NCBI GenBank assembly: GCA_040954595.2
Contig: CM082587.2
Coordinates: forward strand, 1,860,001 to 1,924,000
Direction: 5' to 3'
Source of the DNA: Balanoglossus misakiensis
Taxonomy: Eukaryota; Hemichordata
DNA: 64,000 bases
The notes under the pieces: generated by a model
Database searches by the model: none
Seen by the model: only the letters and a program-made list of their open reading frames with translations
What the model was told of the DNA's origin: nothing
Program-made: the position numbers and the translations under genes
In this document: one piece after another, positions 21,616 through 37,110 of the stretch
Layout: each line of letters starts with the position of its first letter
How positions within the stretch are numbered: the stretch's first letter is position 1

Positions 21616-24358
21616 TCAAACAGTGGGTGAAGGGCTGGATCCTGAGCCTGACGCGCCGGTCATTTTGTTGTTCTTGATGACTTTGAGTGATATGGTGTTC
21701 ATTTGCCGCCGCAGGCTTGGGTTGGTCAGGTTGGTCGGTCCTGCTTCTGGGTCGGAGCCGGGGGCACCGGCGGCGGCAACGCGCAACCTCCGGCTGCACG
21801 AGTTGACCGGGGAGCAGGCACGTTTGAAGTGTTTGCGGAAATTGTCGCTCAGGAAGGAGTAGAGAAGCGGGTTCAGGCAGCTGTTGGAGAAAGCCAGCAC
21901 CTTGGCGAATTGACCAAACACGGAGAAGCCTTCGTTGAAGATGACTTCGTAACTGTCCACCCATACGTGGATAAGGTGAAACAGGTGGAATGGTAGATAG
22001 CATAAAGCGAATGCAACCACGACGCCCATCACAAGATGGGCAATTTTTCTGCGTGTCTGCACTGTCCTCAGCTGCGCGTCGTCCGACCCCATAGTGGGCG
22101 AAACTGCCACCAACAGCCGCCGAGCCATCAGTATATACGACACCATGACAGTCAGCAACGGCAGGCAGTAAAACAAGACGAAGAATGACGTCATGAATTT
22201 TCGCCGGCCGCTAAGTGTCCACCATTCGATGCACACTTTCTTGTACTCGCCAAAGTGGTATAATACAATCTCGTCACTGATGTATACAGTGTAACCACTG
22301 CTGGCCAGACAAACCACCCAGATTACGATCAGAATCACCACCGTGTGTTGTAGCGTCCTGTTAACGAAAACATAGAAAAAAATATTATTTAGACTGCAAT
22401 AATATAGGACGATATATCAAATAATGTGTATAAGTTGGTACGGTGGTATTTATCATATGTAGTGATATAAAACTTTCAGCACAGAGGCTGCAGGGTCCAG
22501 CACACTACAATTGCTACACGATAGAAAAAAAATTAATCAAAATCGGAGAAATGCCAGGATGTGAATAAACACGACTAAATTGACGTTACCAGGGTTACAT
22601 AATCTGGTGACGCGGTTATATTAGTTTACCGTGGTTGTAATTAGGCGCGTGCGGGCCTACTGGGTTGGGTTTTATTTAAAATGGTTACGTGCATGAATTC
22701 GTGAGTGGCGATATGACTGTTGTCGTGAACCCCAGGATCGGACAGAATGAAATTGGAGCCGTTTGGCAAGGCACTTTAGTAAAATCGTCTAAAACTCGTA
22801 ATTACAGGAAGCTGCCCACCTGGCTTAATAATTTAAGTTTTCCCGGGGGCACAGACTACTGCATATAAGCTACTGGACACGGTGCAATCATAAAACATGC
22901 ATTGCATCATAGAATTTTTTTTACAAAGACGGCCTGGAACAGAAACTGGAGCGTTATCCAGTTTGAACATCCAGACAAAATTCGCCCTGGGGTCGAGTTC
23001 CCTATAGTCACAAGCGCACGGCAATGCTTAATTACGTTACAGGTTGCCCGAACTCACCAGGGCCCAGGAGAGGCCGACGCCATAAACGGGTGTTCTTACA
23101 TGCCCGTTTGCATCGAAGTGTATTGCGTTTCCCCGCGTATGATGACAACATCGGCTTGGATAACGGGTTAGACTAGATAATTCATGATTTCTATAATAAC
23201 TAGACCTGCTTGTTAACCCATGGAAATTAATATTGTCAAGAAATAGAATAAGCCCAACAACCAGAATTCCCAAGCGAGCACAGAAGTATATCTAGGTAGT
23301 AGACATGCGTATTTGAAAGTTGAAGCAGCTCATTTGGTGCTAATAGTACATGCGGTCTTCATTGAATACGACGTTTCAATAACATATAAGTTGTCTTCGT
23401 CGGGTAAAATTTCGTATAAGATACTCATATATTTTGTTTTAACCACTCGAAGAAGACTTGTGTGTTGCTTGCAATGTATGCACCTCGGGGACAATTTCAG
23501 AAAAATGATAGTCTTTCGATTGTTTACGCCCTGCGTGTTAGGAGTCCGTTTGAGAGCAGAGACGAAAAGAAAGTATTCACCATTTTCAACTTTCGTGTGT
23601 CCCGTGGCAAAGAGAAGGCCATCGCTTCTCTTGACATAAATAAAGCGAGCGGCCCGGAAAACATCTCTGCCCAAGTCATTAAACATTAATATACAGGTGT
23701 CCTTTTAGTCTCATGAAAATTTTATTCCAAAAATCCATCCATCTGGAACAGCTTCCCGATTTTAAAATCTGATTGTCAATCCTCCGTGGATAATTGCCTT
23801 CCTGTCTTGACACTTTTACGCTTTATCCGCGCTTTAGTCATGTCGCCTTTGTGTTTAGGTGTAACGTATATCAACCGTTTTATGAAAAAATACAATGTTT
23901 AGAGTCACACGCTCTCTTTCTTACCTGTAAATACGGGATCTCATCGGGTGGACCACGGCATAGTATCGATCCACCGACATCACAGTCATTGTCACCACGC
24001 TGACGTAATAACACACATAACTGAGGTAATTTCGCAGCCGGCAGAGAAATTCCCCGAAAATCCACTCTGACAAGAGGAACTCTGACGCCGAGGGCGGCAC
24101 GGTGTTAATGAGGAATACAAGGTCCGAGGCGGCCAAGTTCAGCAGGAAAAGATTGGTCACCGTTTTCATGGCACCGTTCTTCAAGATGACGTATACAACG
24201 AGTGAGTTGCCGATGACGCCCGTCAGGAATATGGCAGTGAAGAAAGAAGGAACGATGTAGAACTTTTCATCGTAGATTGTGTCGTAGTCGATTTCGGAAT
24301 AATTATAAAACGATGACATGTCGACACTGAAGCTAGATGCCTCATCTTCCGTTGCCAT
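21616..24358 (-). CDS. Rhodopsin-class neuropeptide GPCR (galanin/kisspeptin/allatostatin-A receptor type), 2 exons
   Basis: Exon 1 is 24358-23925 and exon 2 is 22357-21616, joined within an Arg codon (AG/G), giving 391 residues. All seven membrane segments are present. The N-terminus is acidic with an N-glycosylation site (NYS, residue 19). TM1 has GNSLVVYVI, TM2 has LNLAASDLVFL, TM3 begins with the conserved Cys (EFLCRLRNY) and ends with SVDRYYAVVHP. TM6 has ALCYLPFHLF, with Tyr in place of the usual Trp of CWLP. TM7 has SNSCLNPLLYSFL (NPxxY), followed by helix 8 NFRKHFKRAC with a likely palmitoylated Cys. KTVTNLFLLNLAASD resembles the KISS1R/galanin group (human KISS1R has RTVTNFYIANLAATD). 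The lone coding intron just after TM3 is also seen in vertebrate GALR2/GALR3. Such receptors signal through Gq or Gi at the plasma membrane. The ligand cannot be decided between galanin-, kisspeptin- and allatostatin-A-like peptides. Confidence 0.9.
22358..23924 (-). other. Intron of the GPCR gene
   Basis: The 1,567-bp interval has a GTAAGA donor at the exon 1 side and a TTAACAG acceptor at the exon 2 side, read on the minus strand. I see no nested gene, RNA or repeat in it. Confidence 0.8.
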
Positions 24359-27771
<3,413 letters not shown>

Positions 27772-28799
27772 GTCTAGTCTACTCACATTCACAGAGTATT
27801 TTCACATCCGTTTATCCATGCATTTCTTGTGTGTAAGTATAACACGCAGGCAAGTATGTTTGCGCAGGTACAGATCCGCCGCATGGGATAACCCAACATT
27901 GTTATTACAATCGTGAAACACGCCGCTTCGTTATACGCGTGTGTCTTTCTCGGGAAAATCATGATTATAGAACCGACATGCAAGCAGTAAAGGCTATGTT
28001 ATACGGCTGTGTTGGCTCATCAAGAAAAAACCTGGCGCATTAGCAGTAATCCTAGTCTTAAAATTGAGGGTAGGCCTCGGGACTACGGTACTTAAAATGA
28101 ACAAACACCGTGTTCTACAGAATTGGCGACGGCAGCCTCATTACATTATGGCGGCGTCGTGAATACCACCTGATCTTTTCCCCTTTTTCGGAGGCTTTTT
28201 TGTCTAAAATTACGTCAAACACAAGGAATCAGTTGTAGCAAGGTGAGTCTGGAGTGTCGTCAACCGCGAGGCGCGCAGAATCGTATATGTATTCTCAAAT
28301 AATCCACTTTCCAAATTCAATCCATGGTTCCTTCGCGTGTCTATAGGAAGCAGGGCAACCTCAGCAGCGTCGAAGAAGGGTTATTTCCTCAACTGAGATA
28401 GAGAACTTGCAGATATTGTACATGTAGTTGGGAAAAAACCCTCAACTTTGTATTTCGTCTACATCAAATATCCCGAGAGTGCAGAAATGTTTTCTGTTGT
28501 ATAGAATTACTTATCTTCTGAGGTGAACCTAATATAGCGAGGAACGAAATACCCAGTCGAGCTGAAGATAAATGTAATTAAACGTAACTTAACACGACAA
28601 AAACAAGATCTTGATTGGTGAAATCGGTATTTTATAGTGAAATGCGGTTTCCATGAGGTGGTAATATGATCGCGTTTGTAAGTTAAGAATACACATCTCG
28701 CTCTGTTGAAGAAGGAATAAAGATACATTTCAGCAACTTTATTCGTGTGCCATTTGACTTTCAATGGAATCATTGCTCTGAACGTATGTACTGTATGTT
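27772..28799. other. Unassigned sequence between two microsatellites
   Basis: No coding exon can be supported. A GGTGAGT donor-like site occurs at 28240-28246 after a short ATGGCGGCGTCGTGA, but that frame stops at once. Confidence 0.4.
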
Positions 28800-28923
28800 G
28801 TGTCTGTTTGTTTGTCTGTCTGTCTGTCTGTTTGTTTGCTTGTGTCTGTCTGTCTGTCTGTTTGTGTCTGTCTGTCTGTTTGTTTGTTTGTTTGTGTCTG
28901 TCTGTCTGTTTGTTTGTTTATTT
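28798..28923. repeat. TGTC/TGTT tetranucleotide microsatellite
   Basis: Tandem TGTC units mixed with TGTT and occasional GTGTCTG interruptions. It is followed at once by an acceptor-like TTAGCAG; the segment after it has stops in all three forward frames. Confidence 0.93.
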
Positions 28924-29084
28924 GGTTAGCAGGGCAGAAGACCGTACAACAATTGGGCTTGATACAGTTGTAGACGCGCTGTAGAACCGCAATACCAAGG
29001 TAAGTCATAAAGAAAAAAAAATCCCATATTGTTGAAAGTAAACTATTAAAGAAATTTGAAAGTAAAGGAGGGACATCAAAACAG

Positions 29085-29302
29085 GTGTCGAATTTGTGTG
29101 CGAGATGTTTGATGATTCAGCTTACCTTCCTGAGAAGCACCTCAAATTTCTTTGCTTGTTTGGCAGCCAACTAAACATTGAAGTCTGCTTTCGTTACGAC
29201 GTTTTCTCGATGACTGCTCCTGTGACGCGGGGAGACTTTATGCGCATGTGCCAGCAGCAAGGCGTCGTCAATGATTTCGTCACCCCCGCAAGCAATCTAT
29301 AA
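29085..29302 (+). CDS. Candidate terminal exon of an unrecognised gene
   Basis: An open frame follows a CAAAACAG acceptor at 29084 and runs to TAA at 29300-29302. It would need one base from a preceding exon. The 72-residue translation is compositionally protein-like, with FVCEMFDDSAYLPEKHLKF, FGSQLNIEVCFRYDVF and DFMRMCQQQGVVNDFV, and is not repetitive. An AATAAA lies 295 bases downstream at 29597-29602. I do not recognise the family and found no convincing upstream exon. The apparent start of the frame is GTG, so it is not a complete gene by itself. It could be the last exon of a gene further left or a chance open frame. Confidence 0.3.
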
Positions 29303-29806
29303 AATAATAGGTTTTTGCAGCTGCAAATTTGACAATCTAATTGATCAGTCTTTTGCATCTCTTACCTTGGGGGTATTTTCCTCCCATACCTTTGTTCTAT
29401 ATCTTTCATAATCTTTATCTAGGTTTGGCGGACATTGGGAAGACGCACAAGTTTATGCCATTTATTTATATTTCATGATTCGCAAGTCATCGAGGGAAAG
29501 GAATATGTTCACTGTGACAGGAAGCCAAGCAGAGCGCCTCTTTGAGGCAATATCGCCGCATAAATTGTGTATATGTATTAGCCTTTGTTTTGCAACAATA
29601 AAGTTTCACAGCGTCTAACTTAGTTTCGATGAGAACCGTACGCCTTATGAATCATACCTGCAGGAATGAGAAGAACTAACTAGGCTGAGAGAATAGGTTT
29701 GTTATGAAGAACTGAATGTGGGATAACATTGGACGAAGCAGCTATACTGGCAACAACAGGTTTGTAAATTTGTTCGTACATACACAATTTTAAAAATAAC
29801 AAAATC
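29303..29806. other. Left flank of the satellite array
   Basis: Unique AT-rich sequence with the AATAAA at 29597-29602. No gene seen. Confidence 0.5.
29597..29602 (+). promoter_or_regulatory. Candidate polyadenylation signal
   Basis: AATAAA in CAACAATAAAGTTTCAC, downstream of the candidate terminal exon ending at 29302. Only positional support. Confidence 0.3.
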
Positions 29807-29951
29807 TCGAATTTGAAAATTTTGCTCATTTTGGCATTTCCATGTCATATGCATGGGTTATAGCTCATGAACGCTCAAAAAATGAAAAAAATTTCCAATT
29901 TGAAAATTTTGCTCATTTTGGCATTTCCACGTCATTTGCATGGAATATATA
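29807..29951 (-). repeat. Diverged left-edge satellite monomers in opposite orientation
   Basis: Two related units begin AATTTGAAAATTTTGCTC at 29810 and 29897, exactly 87 bases apart, the period of the main array. ATGGGTTATAGCTCATGAA at about 29853 is the minus-orientation form of the monomer's conserved segment. The rest has drifted strongly, as expected at the edge of an old array. The orientation switches to plus at about 29950. Confidence 0.75.
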
Positions 29952-32900
29952 AATAACCCATGGTTTTTATCAAAAAATGACCAAATTTTGAAATTTCGCG
30001 AAGTCGAAAAATTGACATTTCTGGATGATTTTCATGAGCTATAACCCATGGTTTTTATCAAAAAATGACCAAATTTTGAAATTCCGCGAAGTCGAAAAAT
30101 TGACATTTCTGGATGGTTTTCATTAGCTATAACCCATGGTTTTTATCAAAAAATGACCAAATTTTGAAAATTCGCAAAGTCGAAAAATCTTCGATTTCTG
30201 ACGATTTTCCTGAGCTATAACCCATGGTTTTTTCAAAAAATGACCAAATTTTGAAAATTCGCAAAGTCGAAAAATCTTCGATTTCTGACGATTTTCCTGA
30301 GCTATAACCCATGGTTTTTTCAAAAATGACCAAATTTTGAAAATTCGCAAAGTCGAAAAATCTTCGATTTCTGACGATTTTCCTGAGCTATAACCCATGG
30401 TTTTTTCAAAATTTCTGACGATTTTCCTGAGCTATAACCCATGGTTTTTATCAAAAAATGACCAAATTTTGAAAATTCGCAAAGTCGAAAAGTCTTCGAT
30501 TTCTGACGATTTTCCTGAGCTATAACCCATGGTTTTTTCAAAAAATGACCAAATTTTGAAAATTCGCAAAGTCGAAAAATCTTCGATTCCTGCCGATTTT
30601 CCTGAGCTATAACCCATGGTTTTTTCAAAAAATGACCAAATTTTGAAAATTCGCAAAGTCGAAAAATCTTCGATTTCTGACGATTTTCCTGAGCTATAAC
30701 CCATGGTTTTTTCAAAAAATGACCAAATTTTGAAAATTCGCAAAGTCGAAAAATCTTCGATTTCTGACGATTTTCCTGAGCTATAACCCATGGTTTTTTC
30801 AAAAAATGACCAAATTTTGAAAATTCGCAAAGTCGAAAAATCTTCGATTTCTGACGATTTTCCTGAGCTATAACCCATGGTTTTTATCAAAAAATGACCA
30901 AATTTTGAAAATTCGCAAAGTCGAAAAATCTTCGATTTCTGACGATTTTCCTGAGCTATAACCCATGGTTTTTATCAAAAAATGACCAAATTTTGAAAAT
31001 TCGCAAAGTCGAAAAATCTTCGATTTCTGACGATTTTCCTGAGCTATAACCCATGGTTTTTTCAAAAAATGACCAAATTTTGAAAATTCGCAAAGTCGAA
31101 AAATCTTCGATTTCTGACGATTTTCCTGAGCTATAACCCATGGTTTTTATCAAAAAATGACCAAATTTTGAAAATTCGCAAAGTCAAAAAATCTTCGATT
31201 TCTGACGATTTTCCTGAGCTATAACCCATGGTTTTTTCAAAAAATGACCAAATTTTGAAAATTCGCAAAGTCGAAAAATCTTCGATTTCTGACGATTTTC
31301 CTGAGCTATAACCCATGGTTTTTTCAAAAAATGACCAGATTTTGAAAATTCGCAAAGTCGAAAAATCTTCGATTCCTGACGATTTTCCTGAGCTATAACC
31401 CATGGTTTTTTCAAAAAATGACCAGATTTTGAAAATTCGCAAAGTCGAAAAATCTTCGATTCCTGACGATTTTCCTGAGCTATAACCCATGGTTTTTTCA
31501 AAAAATGACCAAATTTTGAAAATTCGCAAAGTCGAAAAATCTTCGATTTCTGACGATTTTCCTGAGCTATAACCCATGGTTTTTTCAAAAAATGACCAAA
31601 TTTTGAAAATTCGCAAAGTCGAAAAATCTTCGATTCCTGACGATTTTCCTGAGCTATAACCCATGGTTTTTATCAAAAAATGACCAAATTTTGAAAATTC
31701 GCAAAGTCGAAAAATCTTCGATTTCTGACGATTTTCCTGAGCTATAACCCATGGTTTTTTCAAAAAATGACCAAATTTTGAAAATTCGCAAAGTCGAAAA
31801 ATCTTCGATTTCTGACGATTTTCCTGAGCTATAACCCAAGGTTTTTTCAAAAAATGACCAAATTTTGAAAATTCGCAAAGTCGAAAAATCTTCGATTTCT
31901 GACGATTTTCCTGAGCTATAACCCAAGGTTTTTATCAAAAAATGACCAAATTTTGAAAATTCGCAAAGTCGAAAAATCTTCGATTTTTGACGATTTTCCT
32001 GAGCTATAACCCATGGTTTTTATCAAAAAATGACCAAATTTTGAAAATTCGCAAAGTCGAAAAATCTTCGATTTCTGACGATTTTCCTGAGCTATAACCC
32101 ATGGTTTTTATCAAAAAATGACCAAATTTTGAAAATTCGCAAAGTCGAAAAATCTTCGATTTCTGACGATTTTCCTGAGCTATAACCCATGGTTTTTATC
32201 AAAAAATGACCAAATTTTGAAAATTCGCAAAGTCGAAAAATCTTCGATTTCTGACGATTTTCCTGAGCTATAACCCATGGTTTTTATCAAAAAATGACCA
32301 AATTTTGAAAATTCGCAAAGTCGAAAAATCTTCGATTTCTGACGATTTTCCTGAGCTATAACCCATGGTTTTTATCAAAAAATGACCAAATTTTGAAAAT
32401 TCGCAAAGTCGAAAAATCTTCGATTTCTGACGATTTTCCTGAGCTATAACCCATGGTTTTTTCAAAAAATGACCAAATTTTGAAAATTCGCAAAGTCGAA
32501 AAATCTTCGATTTCTGACGATTTTCCTGAGCTATAACCCATGGTTTTTATCAAAAAATGACCAAATTTTGAAAATTCGCAAAGTCGAAAAATCTTCGATT
32601 TCTGACGATTTTCCTGAGCTATAACCCATGGTTTTTATCAAAAAATGACCAAATTTTGAAAATTCGCAAAGTCGAAAAATCTTCGATTTCTGACGATTTT
32701 CCTGAGCTATAACCCATGGTTTTTATCAAAAAATGACCAAATTTTGAAAATTCGCAAAGTCGAAAAATCTTCGATTTCTGACGATTTTCCTGAGCTATAA
32801 CCCATGGTTTTTATCAAAAAATGACCAAATTTTGAAAATTCGCAAAGTCGAACAATCTTCGATTTCTGACGATTTTCCTGAGCTATAACCCATGGTTTTT

Positions 32901-35900
32901 ATCAAAAAATGACCAAATTTTGAAAATTCGCAAAGTCGAAAAATCTTCGATTTCTGACGATTTTCCTGAGCTATAACCCATGGTTTTTATCAAAAAATGA
33001 CCAAATTTTGAAAATTCGCAAAGTCGAAAAATCTTCGATTTCTGACGATTTTCCTGAGCTATAACCCATGGTTTTTATCAAAAAATGACCAAATTTTGAA
33101 AATTCGCAAAGTCGAAAAATCTTCGATTTCTGACGATTTTCCTGAGCTATAACCCATGGTTTTTATCAAAAAATGACCAAATTTTGAAAATTCGCAAAGT
33201 CGAAAAATCTTCGATTTCTGACGATTTTCCTGAGCTATAACCCATGGTTTTTTCAAAAAATGACCAAATTTTGAAAATTCGCAAAGTCGAAAAATCTTCG
33301 ATTCCTGACGATTTTCCTGAGCTATAACCCATGGTTTTTTCAAAAAATGACCAAATTTTGAAAATTCGCAAAGTCGAAAAATCTTCGATTTCTGACGATT
33401 TTCCTGAGCTATAACCCATGGTTTTTTCAAAAAATGACCAAATTTTGAAAATTCGCAAAGTCGAAAAATCTTCGATTTCTGACGATTTTCCTGAGCTATA
33501 ACCCATGGTTTTTTCAAAAAATGACCAAATTTTGAAAATTCGCAAAGTCGAAAAATCTTCGATTTCTGACGATTTTCCTGAGCTATAACCCATGGTTTTT
33601 TCAAAAAATGACCAAATTTTGAAAATTCGCAAAGTCGAAAAATCTTCGATTTCTGACGATTTTCCTGAGCTATAACCCATGGTTTTTTCAAAAAATGACC
33701 AAATTTTGAAAATTCGCAAAGTCGAAAAACCTTCGATTTCTGACGATTTTCCTGAGCTATAACCCATGGTTTTTATCAAAAAATGACCAAATTTTGAAAA
33801 TTCGCAAAGTCGAAAAATCTTCGATTTCTGACGATTTTCCTGAGCTATAACCCATGGTTTTTATCAAAAAATGACCAAATTTTGAAAATTCGCAAAGTCG
33901 AAAAATCTTCGATTTCTGACGATTTTCCTGAGCTATAACCCATGGTTTTTTCAAAAAATGACCAAATTTTGAAAATTCGCAAAGTCGAAAAATCTTCGAT
34001 TCCTGACGATTTTCCTGAGCTATAACCCATGGTTTTTTCAAAAAATGACCAAATTTTGAAAATTCGCAAAGTCGAAAAATCTTCGATTTCTGACGATTTT
34101 CCTGAGCTATAACCCATGGTTTTTTCAAAAAATGACCAAATTTTGAAAATTCGCAAAGTCGAAAAATCTTCGATTTCTGACGATTTTCCTGAGCCTTAAC
34201 CCATGGTTTTTATCAAAAAATGACCAAATTTTGAAAATTCGCAAAGTCGAAAAATCTTCGATTTCTGACGATTTTCCTGAGCTATAACCCATGGTTTTTA
34301 TCAAAAAATGACCAAATTTTGAAAATTCGCAAAGTCGAAAAATCTTCGATTTCTGACGATTTTCCTGAGCTATAACCCATGGTTTTTTCAAAAAATGACC
34401 AAAATTTTGAAAATTCGCAAAGTCGAAAAATCTTCGATTTTTGACGATTTTCCTGAGCTATAACCCATGGTTTTTATCAAAAAATGACCAAATTTTGAAA
34501 ATTCGCAAAGTCGAAAAATCTTCGATTTCTGACGATTTTCCTGAGCTATAACCCATGGTTTTTTCAAAAAATGACCAAATTTTGAAAATTCGCAAAGTCG
34601 AAAAATCTTCGATTTTTGACGATTTTCCTGAGCTATAACCCATGGTTTTTATCAAAAAATGACCAAATTTTGAACATTCGCAAAGTCGAAAAATCTTCGA
34701 TTTCTGACGATTTTCCTGAGCTATAACCCATGGTTTTTTCAAAAAATGACCAAATTTTGAAAATTCGCAAAGTCGAAAAATCTTCGATTTCTGACGATTT
34801 TCCTGAGCTATAACCCATGGTTTTTATCAAAAAATGACCAAATTTTGAACATTCGCAAAGTCGAAAAATCTTCGATTTCTGACGATTTTCCTGAGCTATA
34901 ACCCATGGTTTTTTCAAAAAAATGACCAAATTTTGAAAATTCGCAAAGTCGAAAAATCTTCGATTTTTAACGATTTTCCTGAGCTATAACCCATGGTTTG
35001 TATCAAAAAATGACCTAATTTTGAAAATTCGCAAAGTCGAAAAATCTTCGATTTTTGACGATTTTCCTGAGCTATAACCCATGGTTTTTTCAAAAAATGA
35101 CCAAATTTTGAAAATTCGCAAAGTCGAAAAATCTTCGATTTCTGACGATTTTCCTGAGCTATAACCCATGGTTTTTTCAAAAAATGACCAAATTTTGAAA
35201 ATTCGCAAAGTCGAAAAATCTTCGATTTTTGACGATTTTCCTGAGCTATAACCCATGGTTTTTATCAAAAAATGACCAAATTTTGAAAATTCGCAAAGTC
35301 GAAAAATCTTCGATTTCTGACGATTTTCCTGAGCTATAACCCATGGTTTTTTCAAAAAATGACCAAATTTTGAAAATTCGCAAAGTCGAAAAATCTTCGA
35401 TTTTTGACGATTTTCCTGAGCTATAACCCATGGTTTTTTTCAAAAAATGACCAAATTTTGAAAATTCGCAAAGTCGAAAAATCTTCGATTTCTGACGATT
35501 TTCCTGAGCTATAACCCATGGTTTTTTCAAAAAATGACCAAATTTTGAAAATTCGCAAAGTCGAAAAATCTTCGATTTCTGACGATTTTCCTGAGCTATA
35601 ACCCATGGTTTTTTCAAAAAATGACCAAATTTTGAAAATTCGCAAAGTCGAAAAATCTTCGATTTCTGACGATTTTCCTGAGCTATAACCCATGGTTTTT
35701 TCAAAAAATGACCAAATTTTGAAAATTCGCAAAGTCGAAAAATCTTCGATTTCTGACGATTTTCCTGAGCTATAACCCATGGTTTTTTCAAAAAATGACC
35801 AAATTTTGAAAATTCGCAAAGTCGAAAAATCTTCGATTTCTGACGATTTTCCTGAGCTATAACCCATGGTTTTTTCAAAAAATGACCAAATTTTGAAAAA

Positions 35901-36532
35901 TTCGCAAAGTCGAAAAATCTTCGATTTCTGACGATTTTCCTGAGCTATAACCCATGGTTTTTTCAAAAAATGACCAAATTTTGAAAAATTCGCAAAGTCG
36001 AAAAATCTTCGATTTTTGACGATTTCCTGAGCTATAACCCATGGTTTTTATCAAAAAATGACCAAATTTTGAAAATTCGCAAAGTAGAAAAATCTTCGAT
36101 TTCTGACGATTTTCCTGAGCTATAACCCATGGTTTTTTCAAAAAATGACCAAATTTTGAAAATTCGCAAAGTCGAAAAATCTTCGATTTTTGACGATTTT
36201 CCTGAGCTATAACCCATGGTTTTTATCAAAAAATGACCAAATTTTGAAAATTCGCAAAGTCGAAAAATCTTCGATTTCTGACGATTTTCCTGAGCTATAA
36301 CCCATGGTTTTTTCAAAAAATGACCAAATTTTGAAAATTCGCAAAGTCGAAAAATCTTCGATTTTTGACGATTTTCCTGAGCTATAACCCATGGTTTTTT
36401 CAAAAAATGACCAAATTTTGAAAATTCGCAAAGTCGAAAAATCTTCGATATCTTCGATTTCTGACGATTTTCCTGAGCTATAACCCATGGTTTTTTCAAA
36501 ATATGACCTAATTTTGAAAATTCGCAAAGTCG

Positions 36533-37110
36533 ATACACATCTCGGAGTCCGATTTTGACGATTTTCTGAGCTATAACCCTGGTTTTTTCAAAAATGCCAA
36601 TTTGGCTTTGATTTTCCTGAGCTATCTGTTTTCAAAAATGACCAAATTTGAAAAGTCAAAAATTTTTCTATATCCATGGTTATGGTTTTTTCAAAAAGTT
36701 ATGACCAAATTTGAAAATTCAAATAAATTCTTCTTCCTTTTCAAAATGGACCAATTTTGAAATCGATTTTTGACGATTTTCCTGAGCTATAACCCATGGT
36801 TTTTCAAAAATGACCAAATTTTGAAAATTCGCAAAGTCGAAAAATCTTCGATTTCTGACGATTTTCTGAGCTATAACCCATGGTTTTTTCAAAAAATGAC
36901 CAAATTTTGAAAATTCGCAAAGTCGAAAAATCTTCGATTTTTGACGATTTTCCTGAGCTATAACCCATGTTTTTTCAAAAAAATGACCAAATTTTGAAAA
37001 TTCGCAAAGTCGAAAAATCTTCGATTTCTGACGATTTTCCTGAGCTATAACCCATGGTTTTTTCAAAAAATGACCAAATTTACCATGTTTTTTCAAAAAA
37101 TGACCAAATT
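36533..37110 (+). repeat. Disordered patch of degenerate and truncated monomers within the array
   Basis: From about 36533 to 36775 the monomers are shortened, scrambled and full of indels (for example CTATAACCCTGG, GCCAATTTGGC). Units up to about 37110 also lose single bases in homopolymers and show a truncated junction near 37080. The sequences on both sides are near-consensus. This may be local decay at a rearrangement site or uncorrected long-read sequence in the assembly. Confidence 0.85.

Noticed and set aside
28942-29000. Internal exon between TTAGCAG and GTAAGT
   Set aside because: Good splice signals, but all three forward frames contain a stop, so it cannot be an internal coding exon; it could at most be untranslated.
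28739-29008. Cys/Val/Leu-rich or Thr/Asp-rich frames over the TGTC tract
   Set aside because: Translation of a tetranucleotide repeat.
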